DNA of 64,000 bases, taken from positions 54,034 to 118,033 of the forward strand of contig JBEBRW010000009.1 in assembly GCA_040394635.1 (NCBI GenBank). The letters run 5' to 3'. Position 1 is the stretch's first letter, and each line of letters begins with the position of its first letter. Under the pieces are notes generated by a model that worked only from the letters and a program-made list of their open reading frames with translations, did not search any database and had not been told where the DNA came from. Below, in pieces: positions 26,679-35,328 of this stretch. The position numbers were made by a program, and so were the translations under genes. The DNA is from UBA5239 sp040394635. GTDB taxonomy: Bacteria > Verrucomicrobiota > Lentisphaeria > Victivallales > Victivallaceae.

Positions 26679-29600
26679 ATGTTTAGAAAAATATGGATGT
26701 CTGTCCTGTGTCTGTTCCTGCTGGACATGGCACAAGGAAAAGAAAGCGGAGAATATCTCCACCGCGTTACCACCGATTATGTCACGCCGCATCTGGATTG
26801 GGTCAAGGTCCCGGCGGAAAAAAAGCTGAAGGTTCTTTTCATTGTTCCGCGCGACGGCGCCCGGGAGATCATCGAACTGCAGCAGCGCATGCCGATGGAC
26901 TACACCGAATTCATTACCATGAACCACGTATTGCCGGCTCAGGACAGCATGCACGAGACCAACGTCACCGGCACCAGCGTTTATGAGAAAAAGCAGGAAC
27001 TGGCCGAAAAGCTGGAGAAGGATTACGATGTAATCGTTTTCGGCAATTTTCCGCTGACCGCCCTGGCGGACGAAGCGCAATTCCGGATTCTTTCCAAAGT
27101 CATGGAGGGTACCGGATTGCTGCTGATCAGTCCGGTCAAATACCCCGCCCTGCCCTATGGCAAGATCTACCAGAATCCGTTGCCGCTGCCCGGATTTTTC
27201 CAGGAAACAGCGGTCAAGTCCCTGCCGGACGCAACCGGTAAACTTGCTCCCGATCAGTTGTTTTCCTCCTGGCAGATGGGCAAAGGCCGCGTAGCGACAG
27301 TGAACTACCACTCCCGGTCCGCCTACGGATTGAGTTTGACTCCATTTTCGCCCTATGATATCGACTGGCAGGGAGGGTATGAAAGCTCTCTGATGTTTCT
27401 GGCCCGTTGCGTTCAATGGGCCGGGGGCGATGACGCCGCCGTTTTCCAGTGCCCCGAACTGGCCGCGTCTCCGACGATTTCCCATAGCGGAGCCACCTTC
27501 AAACTGCAGCTCGACGGCTCCGGCAAGGTTTTCTGCCGCATCCGCAATCTTGAAAACCGCATCATGAGCGAAACCGAGCTATCCGGCGGCGCGTTGAATA
27601 TTCCCGCGCTCCCCGGCGGCGGTTATTATTGCGACATCCGCGTGGAGCGCCCCGGTCTGCCTACGGCCTGCGGCGTCTACCGTTTTGATGTCGCGTCGCC
27701 GGTCGGCAAGCTGACTTTGACCGCGCCGGAAGTCGTGGACGACCGGCAGGGGTTCACCGGCTCCCTGAGCCTCGAAAAAGCCTCCGCCGAACCGCTGAAG
27801 CTGGTACTCGAAATGCAGGATTCGCCTTATGCGCGGATCTGGTATCGCAGCACCTTGGACCTGCCTGCCGGCATGCAGCAGCTGGATTGGGCAATCAAGG
27901 ATTATTACCTGCCGACTCCGGCGGGTTACCTTCGTGCCAAACTGATTGACCGCCAGGGCAAGGCTCTTGCGGAAACCACCCGTCTGGTATTCTTCCCGGA
28001 TTACCGTCTCGATGCTTATGTCCAGCTCGGCTGGAACATTCTCCCGGCAAGTAACGGCGCGCTGTACGCGCCGCAGCTGGTGGACCGCTTCGGCTGGAAC
28101 ATCGGGTTGACGCATCCGAGCGCCAACGGCGAAAACGCCCGCAACAACGCTCTCCTCAACCAGCGCTTCGTGCCATATCTGGTCCGGGTCGGCCTCGACA
28201 AAACCAAGGATTCGGCCACCCGCCAGTATTCCTGGTTTTTCCTGCCGGGCAATCTCCAGGCGGAAGTGAAAAAATTGAACGGCGACGAAAGCTTCTACCG
28301 TCCGGAAGTTCAGGAACTCTGGAAAGCCGGCGTGGCACACCGGATCAAAAACCTCCCCAAGTACAGCCCGGTCATCTACACCCTCGGCGATGAAAACTTC
28401 TTCAATGCCGACGGTGGTTACGGCCCCTCCGATACGCAATATTTCCGGGAATTCCTGAAGCAGAAATACGGCTCTGTCGACCGTCTGAATGCTGAATGGC
28501 GCGCCAATTATCAGAGTTTCGATGACGTTCCGCATCTGCCGCAGCAGGAAGCCAAAGCCGCGGGTAATTTCCCCGCCTGGTTCGATCACCGGCAATATAT
28601 GGAAAAAATGTACGCGGACCTGCATCATTTCCTGGCCGACGAAATCAAGAAGCACGACCCGCGCGCCAAAGTCGGCGCCGAAGGCTCCGTGCCGGGCGAA
28701 CTCGAGCAGACCATCGATAAGCTGGAGTTCTGGGGGCCGTATTCCGACATGGTGGAGGATGAAGCGCTGCGCAGCTTCGGCGGCGACCGCGTCCGGATGC
28801 TGTGGTGGGGCGGTTATCTCGGTTCGCACGGCGGGCGCAGCGGCTACCCTTTCCCGCTGCTGAGCGACCTGCTCAAGGGCACGGTCAACGGCAACGCCTG
28901 GTACTCGACCGCGGTACATGAAACGTACTCCGGCTTCGGCGTCGATTACAGCCCCGCGCCTTATCTGAAAGATTTCCTCCCTTACCTGGACCGCCTGCGT
29001 TGGGGTACGGCGCAACTGCTGATCAGCCGCCCGCTGCATGACGATGCCATCCGGATTTACTGGAGCCATGCTTCCGCTTCCGCCCGCATGCTGGACGAGC
29101 GCTGCGTCAGCCCCAACGACAGCATCATCCCGCTGATCCGCAGCTTCTACCGTCAGGGCCTCGGTTTTGAATACGTCTCGCCCCGCACGCCGGAACGCCT
29201 GAAATCCGCCAAGCTGCTTTTCCTCTGCGGAACTTCCGCGCTGAGCGACGCCGAGACCCAAAACATTCTGGATTTCGTCCGCAACGGCGGCACTGTGGTC
29301 GCGGACCTGAACCCGGGCATCCTGAATGGCTACCTGCGGCCGCTGGACAAGAACCCGCTGCAGGAACTCTTCGGCAACATCGTTTTCAGCCAGATAGCGC
29401 CCACCAAGCTCTCGCCGCTCAAAATCGATACCATGTTCAACGGAGTTCCGATAAAATTTCAGGCGGAAAAAGCCGCTTCCAACGGCAAGGCCCCCATTGA
29501 AATCCGCAAATACGGCAAAGGAACCGCCGTGCTGCTGAACTTCAGCCTCTCCACTGCCGAAAATACCGCTTCGGATAAGACACCGTTCATCGATTTTGTC

Positions 29601-30152
29601 GGTGCCATGCTGAAGGGCGCCGGAATCAAACCGGATTACCGGGTGGCGGATCACGACCGTTTCAGCATCATGCGCATCCGTTCGGGCAAGGATTTCGACC
29701 TGATCGGAGCGCTGGTGGCCAAGGAAAAGATCGGCTCTTCCTGGTCCGTCGACTTGCCCGGCGAACGTTATGTTTACGAATGCGGCAAGGGCGAAGCGGG
29801 CAGGATGAAGTCCCTGAACATCTCTTTTGCCGGTACGCCGTTCAAACTCTACACGGTCTTTACCGCGCCGCAAAAAGCGCCGCAAATCAAACTGGCCAGC
29901 TCCTCGCTTCAGCGCGGCGATGTGCTTAAACTGGACCTGAAACCCCTTGCATCCGACCGCATCTATCTGGTCCGGCTTTTCGATGCATCCGGTCAGGAAC
30001 TGTTCATCCGCAATGTCGTTTTCAACACCGCCAAGGTTTCCGGCGAACTCCCCATCCAACTGGCATTCAATGATCGCCCCGGCGACTGGAAACTGGAACT
30101 CGAAGACATTGCCACCGGCCTGAAATCCGAAACCCGATTCACCGTTAAATAA
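26679..30152 (+). CDS. Large secreted GH42-like putative glycoside hydrolase
   Basis: 1157 residues from the ATG at 26679, chosen because GAGGA at 26669-26673 sits five bases ahead. An ATG at 26667 overlapping the previous stop is in the same frame. The signal peptide is MFRKIWMSVLCLFLLDMAQG. N-terminal 250 residues include a glutamine-amidotransferase-like stretch (KLKVLFIVPRDG, GTGLLLISP). Beta domains follow, then a barrel with VIYTLGDENFFNADGGYGPSDTQYFREFLKQKYGSVDRLNAEW and MVEDEALRSFGGDRVRMLWWGGYLG, features of GH42-like enzymes. A second amidotransferase-like domain lies at LKSAKLLFLCGTSALSDAETQNILDFVRNGGTVV. Substrate unknown. Confidence 0.85.
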   Translation: MFRKIWMSVLCLFLLDMAQGKESGEYLHRVTTDYVTPHLDWVKVPAEKKLKVLFIVPRDGAREIIELQQRMPMDYTEFITMNHVLPAQDSMHETNVTGTSVYEKKQELAEKLEKDYDVIVFGNFPLTALADEAQFRILSKVMEGTGLLLISPVKYPALPYGKIYQNPLPLPGFFQETAVKSLPDATGKLAPDQLFSSWQMGKGRVATVNYHSRSAYGLSLTPFSPYDIDWQGGYESSLMFLARCVQWAGGDDAAVFQCPELAASPTISHSGATFKLQLDGSGKVFCRIRNLENRIMSETELSGGALNIPALPGGGYYCDIRVERPGLPTACGVYRFDVASPVGKLTLTAPEVVDDRQGFTGSLSLEKASAEPLKLVLEMQDSPYARIWYRSTLDLPAGMQQLDWAIKDYYLPTPAGYLRAKLIDRQGKALAETTRLVFFPDYRLDAYVQLGWNILPASNGALYAPQLVDRFGWNIGLTHPSANGENARNNALLNQRFVPYLVRVGLDKTKDSATRQYSWFFLPGNLQAEVKKLNGDESFYRPEVQELWKAGVAHRIKNLPKYSPVIYTLGDENFFNADGGYGPSDTQYFREFLKQKYGSVDRLNAEWRANYQSFDDVPHLPQQEAKAAGNFPAWFDHRQYMEKMYADLHHFLADEIKKHDPRAKVGAEGSVPGELEQTIDKLEFWGPYSDMVEDEALRSFGGDRVRMLWWGGYLGSHGGRSGYPFPLLSDLLKGTVNGNAWYSTAVHETYSGFGVDYSPAPYLKDFLPYLDRLRWGTAQLLISRPLHDDAIRIYWSHASASARMLDERCVSPNDSIIPLIRSFYRQGLGFEYVSPRTPERLKSAKLLFLCGTSALSDAETQNILDFVRNGGTVVADLNPGILNGYLRPLDKNPLQELFGNIVFSQIAPTKLSPLKIDTMFNGVPIKFQAEKAASNGKAPIEIRKYGKGTAVLLNFSLSTAENTASDKTPFIDFVGAMLKGAGIKPDYRVADHDRFSIMRIRSGKDFDLIGALVAKEKIGSSWSVDLPGERYVYECGKGEAGRMKSLNISFAGTPFKLYTVFTAPQKAPQIKLASSSLQRGDVLKLDLKPLASDRIYLVRLFDASGQELFIRNVVFNTAKVSGELPIQLAFNDRPGDWKLELEDIATGLKSETRFTVK

Positions 30153-30168
30153 CATAAGGAATCATCAT

Positions 30169-31299
30169 ATGAAAAAAATCATTCTTCTCCTGCTGACCGG
30201 CTGCTGTGGCATCATGCTCGCCGTGGAACCACACATCGAACGCAACGTAAAGACTGTGGAACAGGACGGCCGCCAACTTACGGAAACCAAGCGCGAAGTC
30301 TTCTTCGAACACGGCAAAGTCATCTACCAGACCCAGACCGAAAAGGACAAAAAGGAAGTTGCGTCTCAGAAATGGGGCGGCTACTTTTTTGGCCTCGAAT
30401 TCGGCCGTGCCATCCGTACCAACGGCGGCTGGAGCCTCTGGAATTTCCTCGAAGTCTACTATCAGAAAAACGGCAAATACCTCAATGCGTTCCGCGAATT
30501 CGCCACCGAAGATATTACGTTGATCCGCCTCGGCGACCGGACCATTGCCGATTTCGCCTTCCTGCTGGATGAAGCGGGGGCCGACGGCAAGGCTTCCGTG
30601 CGGATGATCCAGTTCAAATCGCATCCGGACTGGTTCTTTATCCGGGTGAAGTTCGACAGTGCCAAGTACACGCCGTGGCGCCTGAACCTGACCGCTTATC
30701 CCGGCAACTCCGACAATCCGAAGGAGCGCGAACGCTGGGCCGCCACCAAAGAAAATCAGTACAACCTGAGCAGTGCCGCCGCTGAATTTAAAGCGACGTC
30801 CCCCGGCTTGCTGCTCTTCAATAAATTCGTGCAGGAAGATTCCGGCAATATGATCGTTTTCAATCCCGCGCAATTCACCAAAACGACCATATCCAAAGCC
30901 ACCGCGCCCGTCATCACTCAGTTTTTCCCGGAAAAGGGCCAAACGGAATTCTTCTTCGGCATCAGCTATTTTTCCGGAAAACCGGTCGCCGACATCATGC
31001 CGCGTTTCATCGGGGAAGAAGCCGATGCCATTGCCGAATTCATGAAAACGATCGAGTGGAACCCGGACATGGGAAACAGTAAATTCTCCGAAGAAGCGGC
31101 CGCATTTGCCGAAACGTTGAAGAAAATGAAGGCTCTCGGCAGCAATGTTGAGGCCGACGAAAAAGAACTCGCCGCCATTCAGGCCGAGTACGCCGCCGCC
31201 TTGCAGAAAAACGATGCCGCCGCCATCGCCGCCGCCATGGAGAAACTCGAAAAACTGAAATCAAAAACCGCCAAGGGCGGGCTGGATGCCTTCAAATGA
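30169..31299 (+). CDS. Secreted protein of unknown function with helical C-terminus
   Basis: 376 residues with signal peptide MKKIILLLLTGCCGIMLA. The central 250 residues are beta-rich (KWGGYFFGLEFGRAIRTNGGWSLWNFLEV, DITLIRLGDRTIADFAFLLDEAG, WRLNLTAYPGNSDN) and match no family I recognise. The C-terminal 90 residues are an alanine/glutamate/lysine-rich helix or coiled coil. A possible lipobox (TGC at residues 10-12) falls too early for a normal lipoprotein signal. Shine-Dalgarno AAGGAA. It lies between a large GH42-like enzyme and an esterase in the same operon, so a glycan-related role is likely but not demonstrated. Confidence 0.8.
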   Translation: MKKIILLLLTGCCGIMLAVEPHIERNVKTVEQDGRQLTETKREVFFEHGKVIYQTQTEKDKKEVASQKWGGYFFGLEFGRAIRTNGGWSLWNFLEVYYQKNGKYLNAFREFATEDITLIRLGDRTIADFAFLLDEAGADGKASVRMIQFKSHPDWFFIRVKFDSAKYTPWRLNLTAYPGNSDNPKERERWAATKENQYNLSSAAAEFKATSPGLLLFNKFVQEDSGNMIVFNPAQFTKTTISKATAPVITQFFPEKGQTEFFFGISYFSGKPVADIMPRFIGEEADAIAEFMKTIEWNPDMGNSKFSEEAAAFAETLKKMKALGSNVEADEKELAAIQAEYAAALQKNDAAAIAAAMEKLEKLKSKTAKGGLDAFK

Positions 31300-32015
31300 A
31301 AAAATGCCTTGTCCTTCTGTTTCTCATAACCATGAACCTGGTCCATTCGCAGGACCTGCCCCAGGAGTGTGTTCCGAAAGCACGCGACCAGTGGTGGCCG
31401 AATTATTTCAAAAACATGCTCCGCAACGAACCGCGCAATACCGACCTCGTTTTCCTTGGCGATTCAATCACCATGATGTGGCGCACGCAATCCGGTTTCG
31501 AAGGCGGCAGCAAGGTTTGGGACGAATACTACAAGCCGTTGAATGCCTGCAATTACGGCATTTCCGGCGACAAGACCGAGACCATCCTCTGGCGCCTGAC
31601 CGAAGGCAGGAACATGGACGGTTTCAACCCGCGCGTCTGCGTATTGCTGATCGGCATCAACAATCTGCTGCAGGGCTCCACCCCGGAAAATACCGCAGCC
31701 GGCATCAAAACCATCGTCGAAACCCTGCGGGGCAGTCACCCGCAAATGAAGATCCTCCTTCTGGGCATTTTCCCCTGCTGGCAAAAGGCCGACAATCCCG
31801 TCCGCCAGAAGGTCAAAGACACCAATGCCATCATCAGCAAACTGGGCGACGGCAAGAACGTTTTCTATGCGGACATCGGAGCGGTATTCCTGGAGGAGGA
31901 CGGCAGTATTTCCAAGGAAATTCTCCGCGACTACCTTCACCTCTCCGAGAAAGGCTACGAGCGTTGGGCCAAGGCCATGCGCCCTCATCTTGACCCATTA
32001 CTGAAAGATAATTAA
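31296..32015 (+). CDS. Secreted SGNH/GDSL-family esterase
   Basis: 239 residues with signal peptide MKKCLVLLFLITMNLVHS. All four SGNH blocks are visible: Ser57 in FLGDSIT, Gly in NYGISGDKT (about residue 88), Asn123 in LIGINN, and the Asp212/His215 pair in DYLHLSEKG. Such enzymes often remove acetyl or other acyl groups from polysaccharides or platelet-activating-factor-like lipids. In this operon, carbohydrate deacylation is the most sensible guess. It overlaps the preceding gene by four bases (ATGA), which points to translational coupling. Confidence 0.9.
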   Translation: MKKCLVLLFLITMNLVHSQDLPQECVPKARDQWWPNYFKNMLRNEPRNTDLVFLGDSITMMWRTQSGFEGGSKVWDEYYKPLNACNYGISGDKTETILWRLTEGRNMDGFNPRVCVLLIGINNLLQGSTPENTAAGIKTIVETLRGSHPQMKILLLGIFPCWQKADNPVRQKVKDTNAIISKLGDGKNVFYADIGAVFLEEDGSISKEILRDYLHLSEKGYERWAKAMRPHLDPLLKDN

Positions 32016-32018
32016 AAC

Positions 32019-33104
32019 ATGAAAGAAACGATGAAACCTCAAATCGATGTCGCCGTACTCGGCCTCGGAGGCATGGGCGGGACCCATGTCGAAGCGGCCA
32101 GGTGTTCGCCCTATGTAAACAAAATTTACGGATATGAACCGGATGCGGATTATCGTATACGGCGCGCGGATGAGTTGAATATTATTCCGGCGAGTCTGGA
32201 AGAGATCATGGCGAACCGGGAGATCCGGCTTGTCTATGTCGCTTCCATCAATGAAGTTCATGTGCCGCAAAGCATCATGGCGCTCCGCGCCGGCAAGGCC
32301 GTACTTTGCGAGAAGCCGATGGGCATGAACCTCGAGGAAGCATCGCAATTGCTTCAGGTTCAGAAAGAGACCGGCGGCTTTTTGCAAATCGGTTTCGAGT
32401 TGCATTATTCCCCTTTGTATATGCGGGTGAAGGAATGGATCGACGCGGGACTGATCGGCACCCCGGTCAACATCCAGTGCCGCTATTACTGTTGTGAATT
32501 CCACAAGAAAAACAGCTGGCGAAGCAAATGCGGCGGCAGTTTCCTGATCGGGGAAAAGTTATCGCATTATCTGGACCTGGAAAGATGGTGGTTCAATGAA
32601 CCGGTTGAATCCGTATATTCATTGTCGGCCCCCAAAGTGGTGGAATATTTCAACCACCGCGACAACCATCAGATCATGATCAAATTCAAAAACGGCGGCG
32701 TCGGCACGTTGAATTTCATCATGTATATCGCGGAATCTTTTCATGACGATCCCCTGCAGGAAATGCTGCAGAAACAGTCGGACGACGGCCATTATCTCCA
32801 GTACCACATCTGCGGGACCCGTGGGGCCATCGAAACGGATGTTTTCCGCCGGCGCATCCGGCGCTGGGAATTTACCGACGGACCGGACAACATACAGAGC
32901 AAAATCGTCGAATGCATCAGTTTCAAACCCGAAGACGATCAGAAGTGGTTTCACAATACCCATGGCCAGAACGTAAGGGTGGCGGAACTGGTAGCCCTGG
33001 GGCTGCCTCCCGAAGTATCGGCAAACGATGCCTATGAAACCATGCGGCTGTGCTTTGCAGCGGAACAATCCGAAGACGAAGGCCGGATTGTACTCCTGAA
33101 TTAA
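32019..33104 (+). CDS. Gfo/Idh/MocA family oxidoreductase (module C)
   Basis: 361 residues. The N-terminal Rossmann domain has VAVLGLGGMGGTHVEAA for NAD(P) binding and the family EKP motif in AVLCEKPMGMNLEEA. The C-terminal alpha/beta domain carries GGSFLIGEKLSHYLDLERWW, whose histidine fits the family's catalytic H. Members act on sugars, inositols or glycosides, and sometimes cleave glycosidic bonds by oxidation. The precise substrate cannot be inferred. It is the last gene of module C. Its end overlaps the convergent UroD-family gene by four bases. Confidence 0.9.
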   Translation: MKETMKPQIDVAVLGLGGMGGTHVEAARCSPYVNKIYGYEPDADYRIRRADELNIIPASLEEIMANREIRLVYVASINEVHVPQSIMALRAGKAVLCEKPMGMNLEEASQLLQVQKETGGFLQIGFELHYSPLYMRVKEWIDAGLIGTPVNIQCRYYCCEFHKKNSWRSKCGGSFLIGEKLSHYLDLERWWFNEPVESVYSLSAPKVVEYFNHRDNHQIMIKFKNGGVGTLNFIMYIAESFHDDPLQEMLQKQSDDGHYLQYHICGTRGAIETDVFRRRIRRWEFTDGPDNIQSKIVECISFKPEDDQKWFHNTHGQNVRVAELVALGLPPEVSANDAYETMRLCFAAEQSEDEGRIVLLN

Positions 33105-34249
33105 AACATCTGATCGAGCTCTTCCAGAATGACTTCATAGTTGCGCATGGCTTTGGAGGAAAGCAACCGCCCGTACGGGCTTGCGGATGGCATCAGTACA
33201 AAACCGCGACCCTTGCCGCCGGTTCCTTCTTCCAACGCCCGGCGTACCTTCGGCCGAAACTCATTCTCGCCGAGGTTTTCGATATCGGCGGCTTCAAGGT
33301 TTCCGAAAAGCGCCAATTGTCCGCCATAGTTCCGGCGAACATATTCAAGAGAAACATTTCCCTGCGGAGCCGGTTCAATGGGATCGATTGCCATGCAGCC
33401 GGTCTCGACCAGGTCATCGAGAATTTCCCTGATGTTCCCATGACAGTGCACGCGTGGAAATCCGCCATATTTCTTGATGATGCGGCACATCTCTTTTACG
33501 TATGGAGTTACATACTGGCGGAACAAAAACGGCGGCAGATAAGGCGGCGTCGCATATTCCGGGCCATAAATCCGCCATATCCTTCCGGGGAGAGCAGCCG
33601 AAACCACCTCTGTGTTCCACAGGATGAAGCGCGCTGCTTTCTCAAGCGCCCGGATGAACAGCTCCTGTTCGGTCAGGGCGATTATGGTATAGACATCCAT
33701 GGCCATAAGCGATGCCACAAGACATAACGGATCTTGTGTGTCAAGCAGTATTGCCCCACTGTCGCCCAATATGGCTTCCCTTCCCAGTGCGTCATCGACA
33801 AATGCTTCGCCTTTGAGTTCCTGTTCCGGGAGGTCAATCCATGCTGCCAAATCCTCCGTGTCCTTAACCGGATGCTCCGTACACCATACAGTGTCGATAT
33901 CGGCTTCACGGATTGCAGTCGAGCTCAAGATCCGGTTGCCGGCTTGAATCCGATAGGTGAAAATACGTCGACCGTCTTCTTCCTTGACAGTGGTTTTCAA
34001 TATTTCATCGGCCAAAAGGCTCCGCATTTTGCCACAGTATTGAGCCTGGGCGTCGGTCAAGACCAAACGGTCCGTTCTTTCGACAGCGAGCTGAATCAAC
34101 GGCCGCCAGCTTGGATGGTTGTAAATATTGTATTTATCATCATTATCCGGGTCTTGCCGCAGCCCGTCAATTTCGTAGAAATTGACAGCCGGGCGGTCGA
34201 CCGTCTGGCCGGACATGATTCGGAAAAGTCGCTCTTTTCTATTCATCAT
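33101..34249 (-). CDS. Uroporphyrinogen decarboxylase-family protein (MtaA/CmuA-like methyltransferase fold)
   Basis: 382 residues with the UroD-type TIM barrel. Motifs include NRKERLFRIMSGQTVDRPAVNF at the start and FPRVHCHGNIREILDDLVETGCMAIDPIEPAPQGNVSL near residue 280. The latter holds His/Cys residues comparable in position to the zinc ligands of corrinoid methyltransferases of the MtaA type. True haem-synthesis HemE enzymes have different arginine-rich signatures, so this is a paralogue of unknown substrate. Many Lentisphaerota and Clostridia carry such paralogues. It is divergent from an AraC regulator 174 bp away, which is its likely controller. Confidence 0.85.
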   Translation of the reverse strand: MMNRKERLFRIMSGQTVDRPAVNFYEIDGLRQDPDNDDKYNIYNHPSWRPLIQLAVERTDRLVLTDAQAQYCGKMRSLLADEILKTTVKEEDGRRIFTYRIQAGNRILSSTAIREADIDTVWCTEHPVKDTEDLAAWIDLPEQELKGEAFVDDALGREAILGDSGAILLDTQDPLCLVASLMAMDVYTIIALTEQELFIRALEKAARFILWNTEVVSAALPGRIWRIYGPEYATPPYLPPFLFRQYVTPYVKEMCRIIKKYGGFPRVHCHGNIREILDDLVETGCMAIDPIEPAPQGNVSLEYVRRNYGGQLALFGNLEAADIENLGENEFRPKVRRALEEGTGGKGRGFVLMPSASPYGRLLSSKAMRNYEVILEELDQMF

Positions 34250-34423
34250 TTTCCCAGTAAATCAACTTTTATTAAGATCGCTTCATGTAAATATAATAAT
34301 GCATCAATCGTGTTTTGTCTTTAGCAGATTAATTCAAAATTTCGCAAAAACAATCATTTCCACTTTTCTCAAGCGCATTTGCGGAGTATATTATTCCCAT
34401 GGAATATCAAACGGAATTGACTC

Positions 34424-35206
34424 ATGCCCCGTGTATCGCAAATTGAACGCATTGCCAGTACCAGAATTCTCTGCCCGGTAGATGAAATCTCCGGAGTCTG
34501 GCGCTTTGAGAAACGCGCCGGAACAAATAGCTGCTGCTTATCCCCTCCCGGCCATTTGCTGCATTTTGTCAAATCCGGCCATGCCCGGCTTTCTCTGAAT
34601 AATAAAAAATACGATATTATTCCGGGAATGGTCATTTATTATGACAGCAACGACGAAGTGGAATGTTTTTGCCAAACCGACTTTGTCTTCTATTCCGTTT
34701 TATTTCAGTCACCCGGATATAAACCTTTCCCGCCCGATCTTCGTGTGATCAATGAAATGGATGATCTGCATAACGATTTTGCGGGGGTTGAAGAATGTTT
34801 TTGCCGGAAGGACGGCTTGGCGGCCTTCCACGCCTTGACCCGAATCCTGCATGTCCTCGAAAGCAAACGCCCTTCCGATCCGGCAGAATCCAATGGGCAG
34901 CGACAGTGGAATTCGATCATACAATATGCGAAGCAGTCGAAAAATTTTCATCCCGACTTCCGTCAGGTATGCCGGCGGATGGGAATAAGCCAGGCGACAC
35001 TATTGCGATACTGCCGCCAATATGCAGGAGTGACGCCGTTCAAATATTTTAAACATTACCGGATGTCCGAAGCGTTGGCCCTATTGAAATATTCGGATAT
35101 GAATATCACCGAAATTGCCGATTACCTGAAATATCCACGGATCAATGAATTTTCCCGTGAATTCAGCAATTATTTCGGCTACCCTCCGTCAGCCGCCCGT
35201 AAATAG
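34424..35206 (+). CDS. AraC-family transcriptional regulator
   Basis: 260 residues. The N-terminal part is cupin-like (SPPGHLLHFVKSGHARLSLNNKKYDIIPGMVIYYD). The C-terminal double helix-turn-helix is clear: FHPDFRQVCRRMGISQATLLRYCRQYAGVTPFKYFKHYRMSEALALLKYSDMNITEIADYLKYPRINEFSREFSNYFGYPPSAAR, with the standard second-helix pattern. Its gene is divergent from the UroD-family gene, and activation of that gene in response to a small molecule is the straightforward inference. No strong Shine-Dalgarno is visible before the ATG. Confidence 0.88.
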   Translation: MPRVSQIERIASTRILCPVDEISGVWRFEKRAGTNSCCLSPPGHLLHFVKSGHARLSLNNKKYDIIPGMVIYYDSNDEVECFCQTDFVFYSVLFQSPGYKPFPPDLRVINEMDDLHNDFAGVEECFCRKDGLAAFHALTRILHVLESKRPSDPAESNGQRQWNSIIQYAKQSKNFHPDFRQVCRRMGISQATLLRYCRQYAGVTPFKYFKHYRMSEALALLKYSDMNITEIADYLKYPRINEFSREFSNYFGYPPSAARK

Positions 35207-35328
35207 GCATAAAAAATGAAGGCTGACAGAAGCCAATATGGCTGCGAACGACCATGATTCAAGGTTACAGCCGTACTGGTGGAACCGGTTCAGGTTACCT
35301 GGTGAAGCATCAGGCACTCTGAACTGCA

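Noticed and set aside
27579..30155. An 858-codon open frame on the minus strand
   Set aside because: It is exactly antisense to the large GH42-like gene, has no ribosome-binding site, domain or sensible composition, and reflects GC-rich codon bias on the coding strand.
35207..35328. Short palindromes after the AraC gene (for example GAACCGGTTC at 35282-35291)
   Set aside because: No T-run follows and arms are short. They are not convincing as a terminator or operator.
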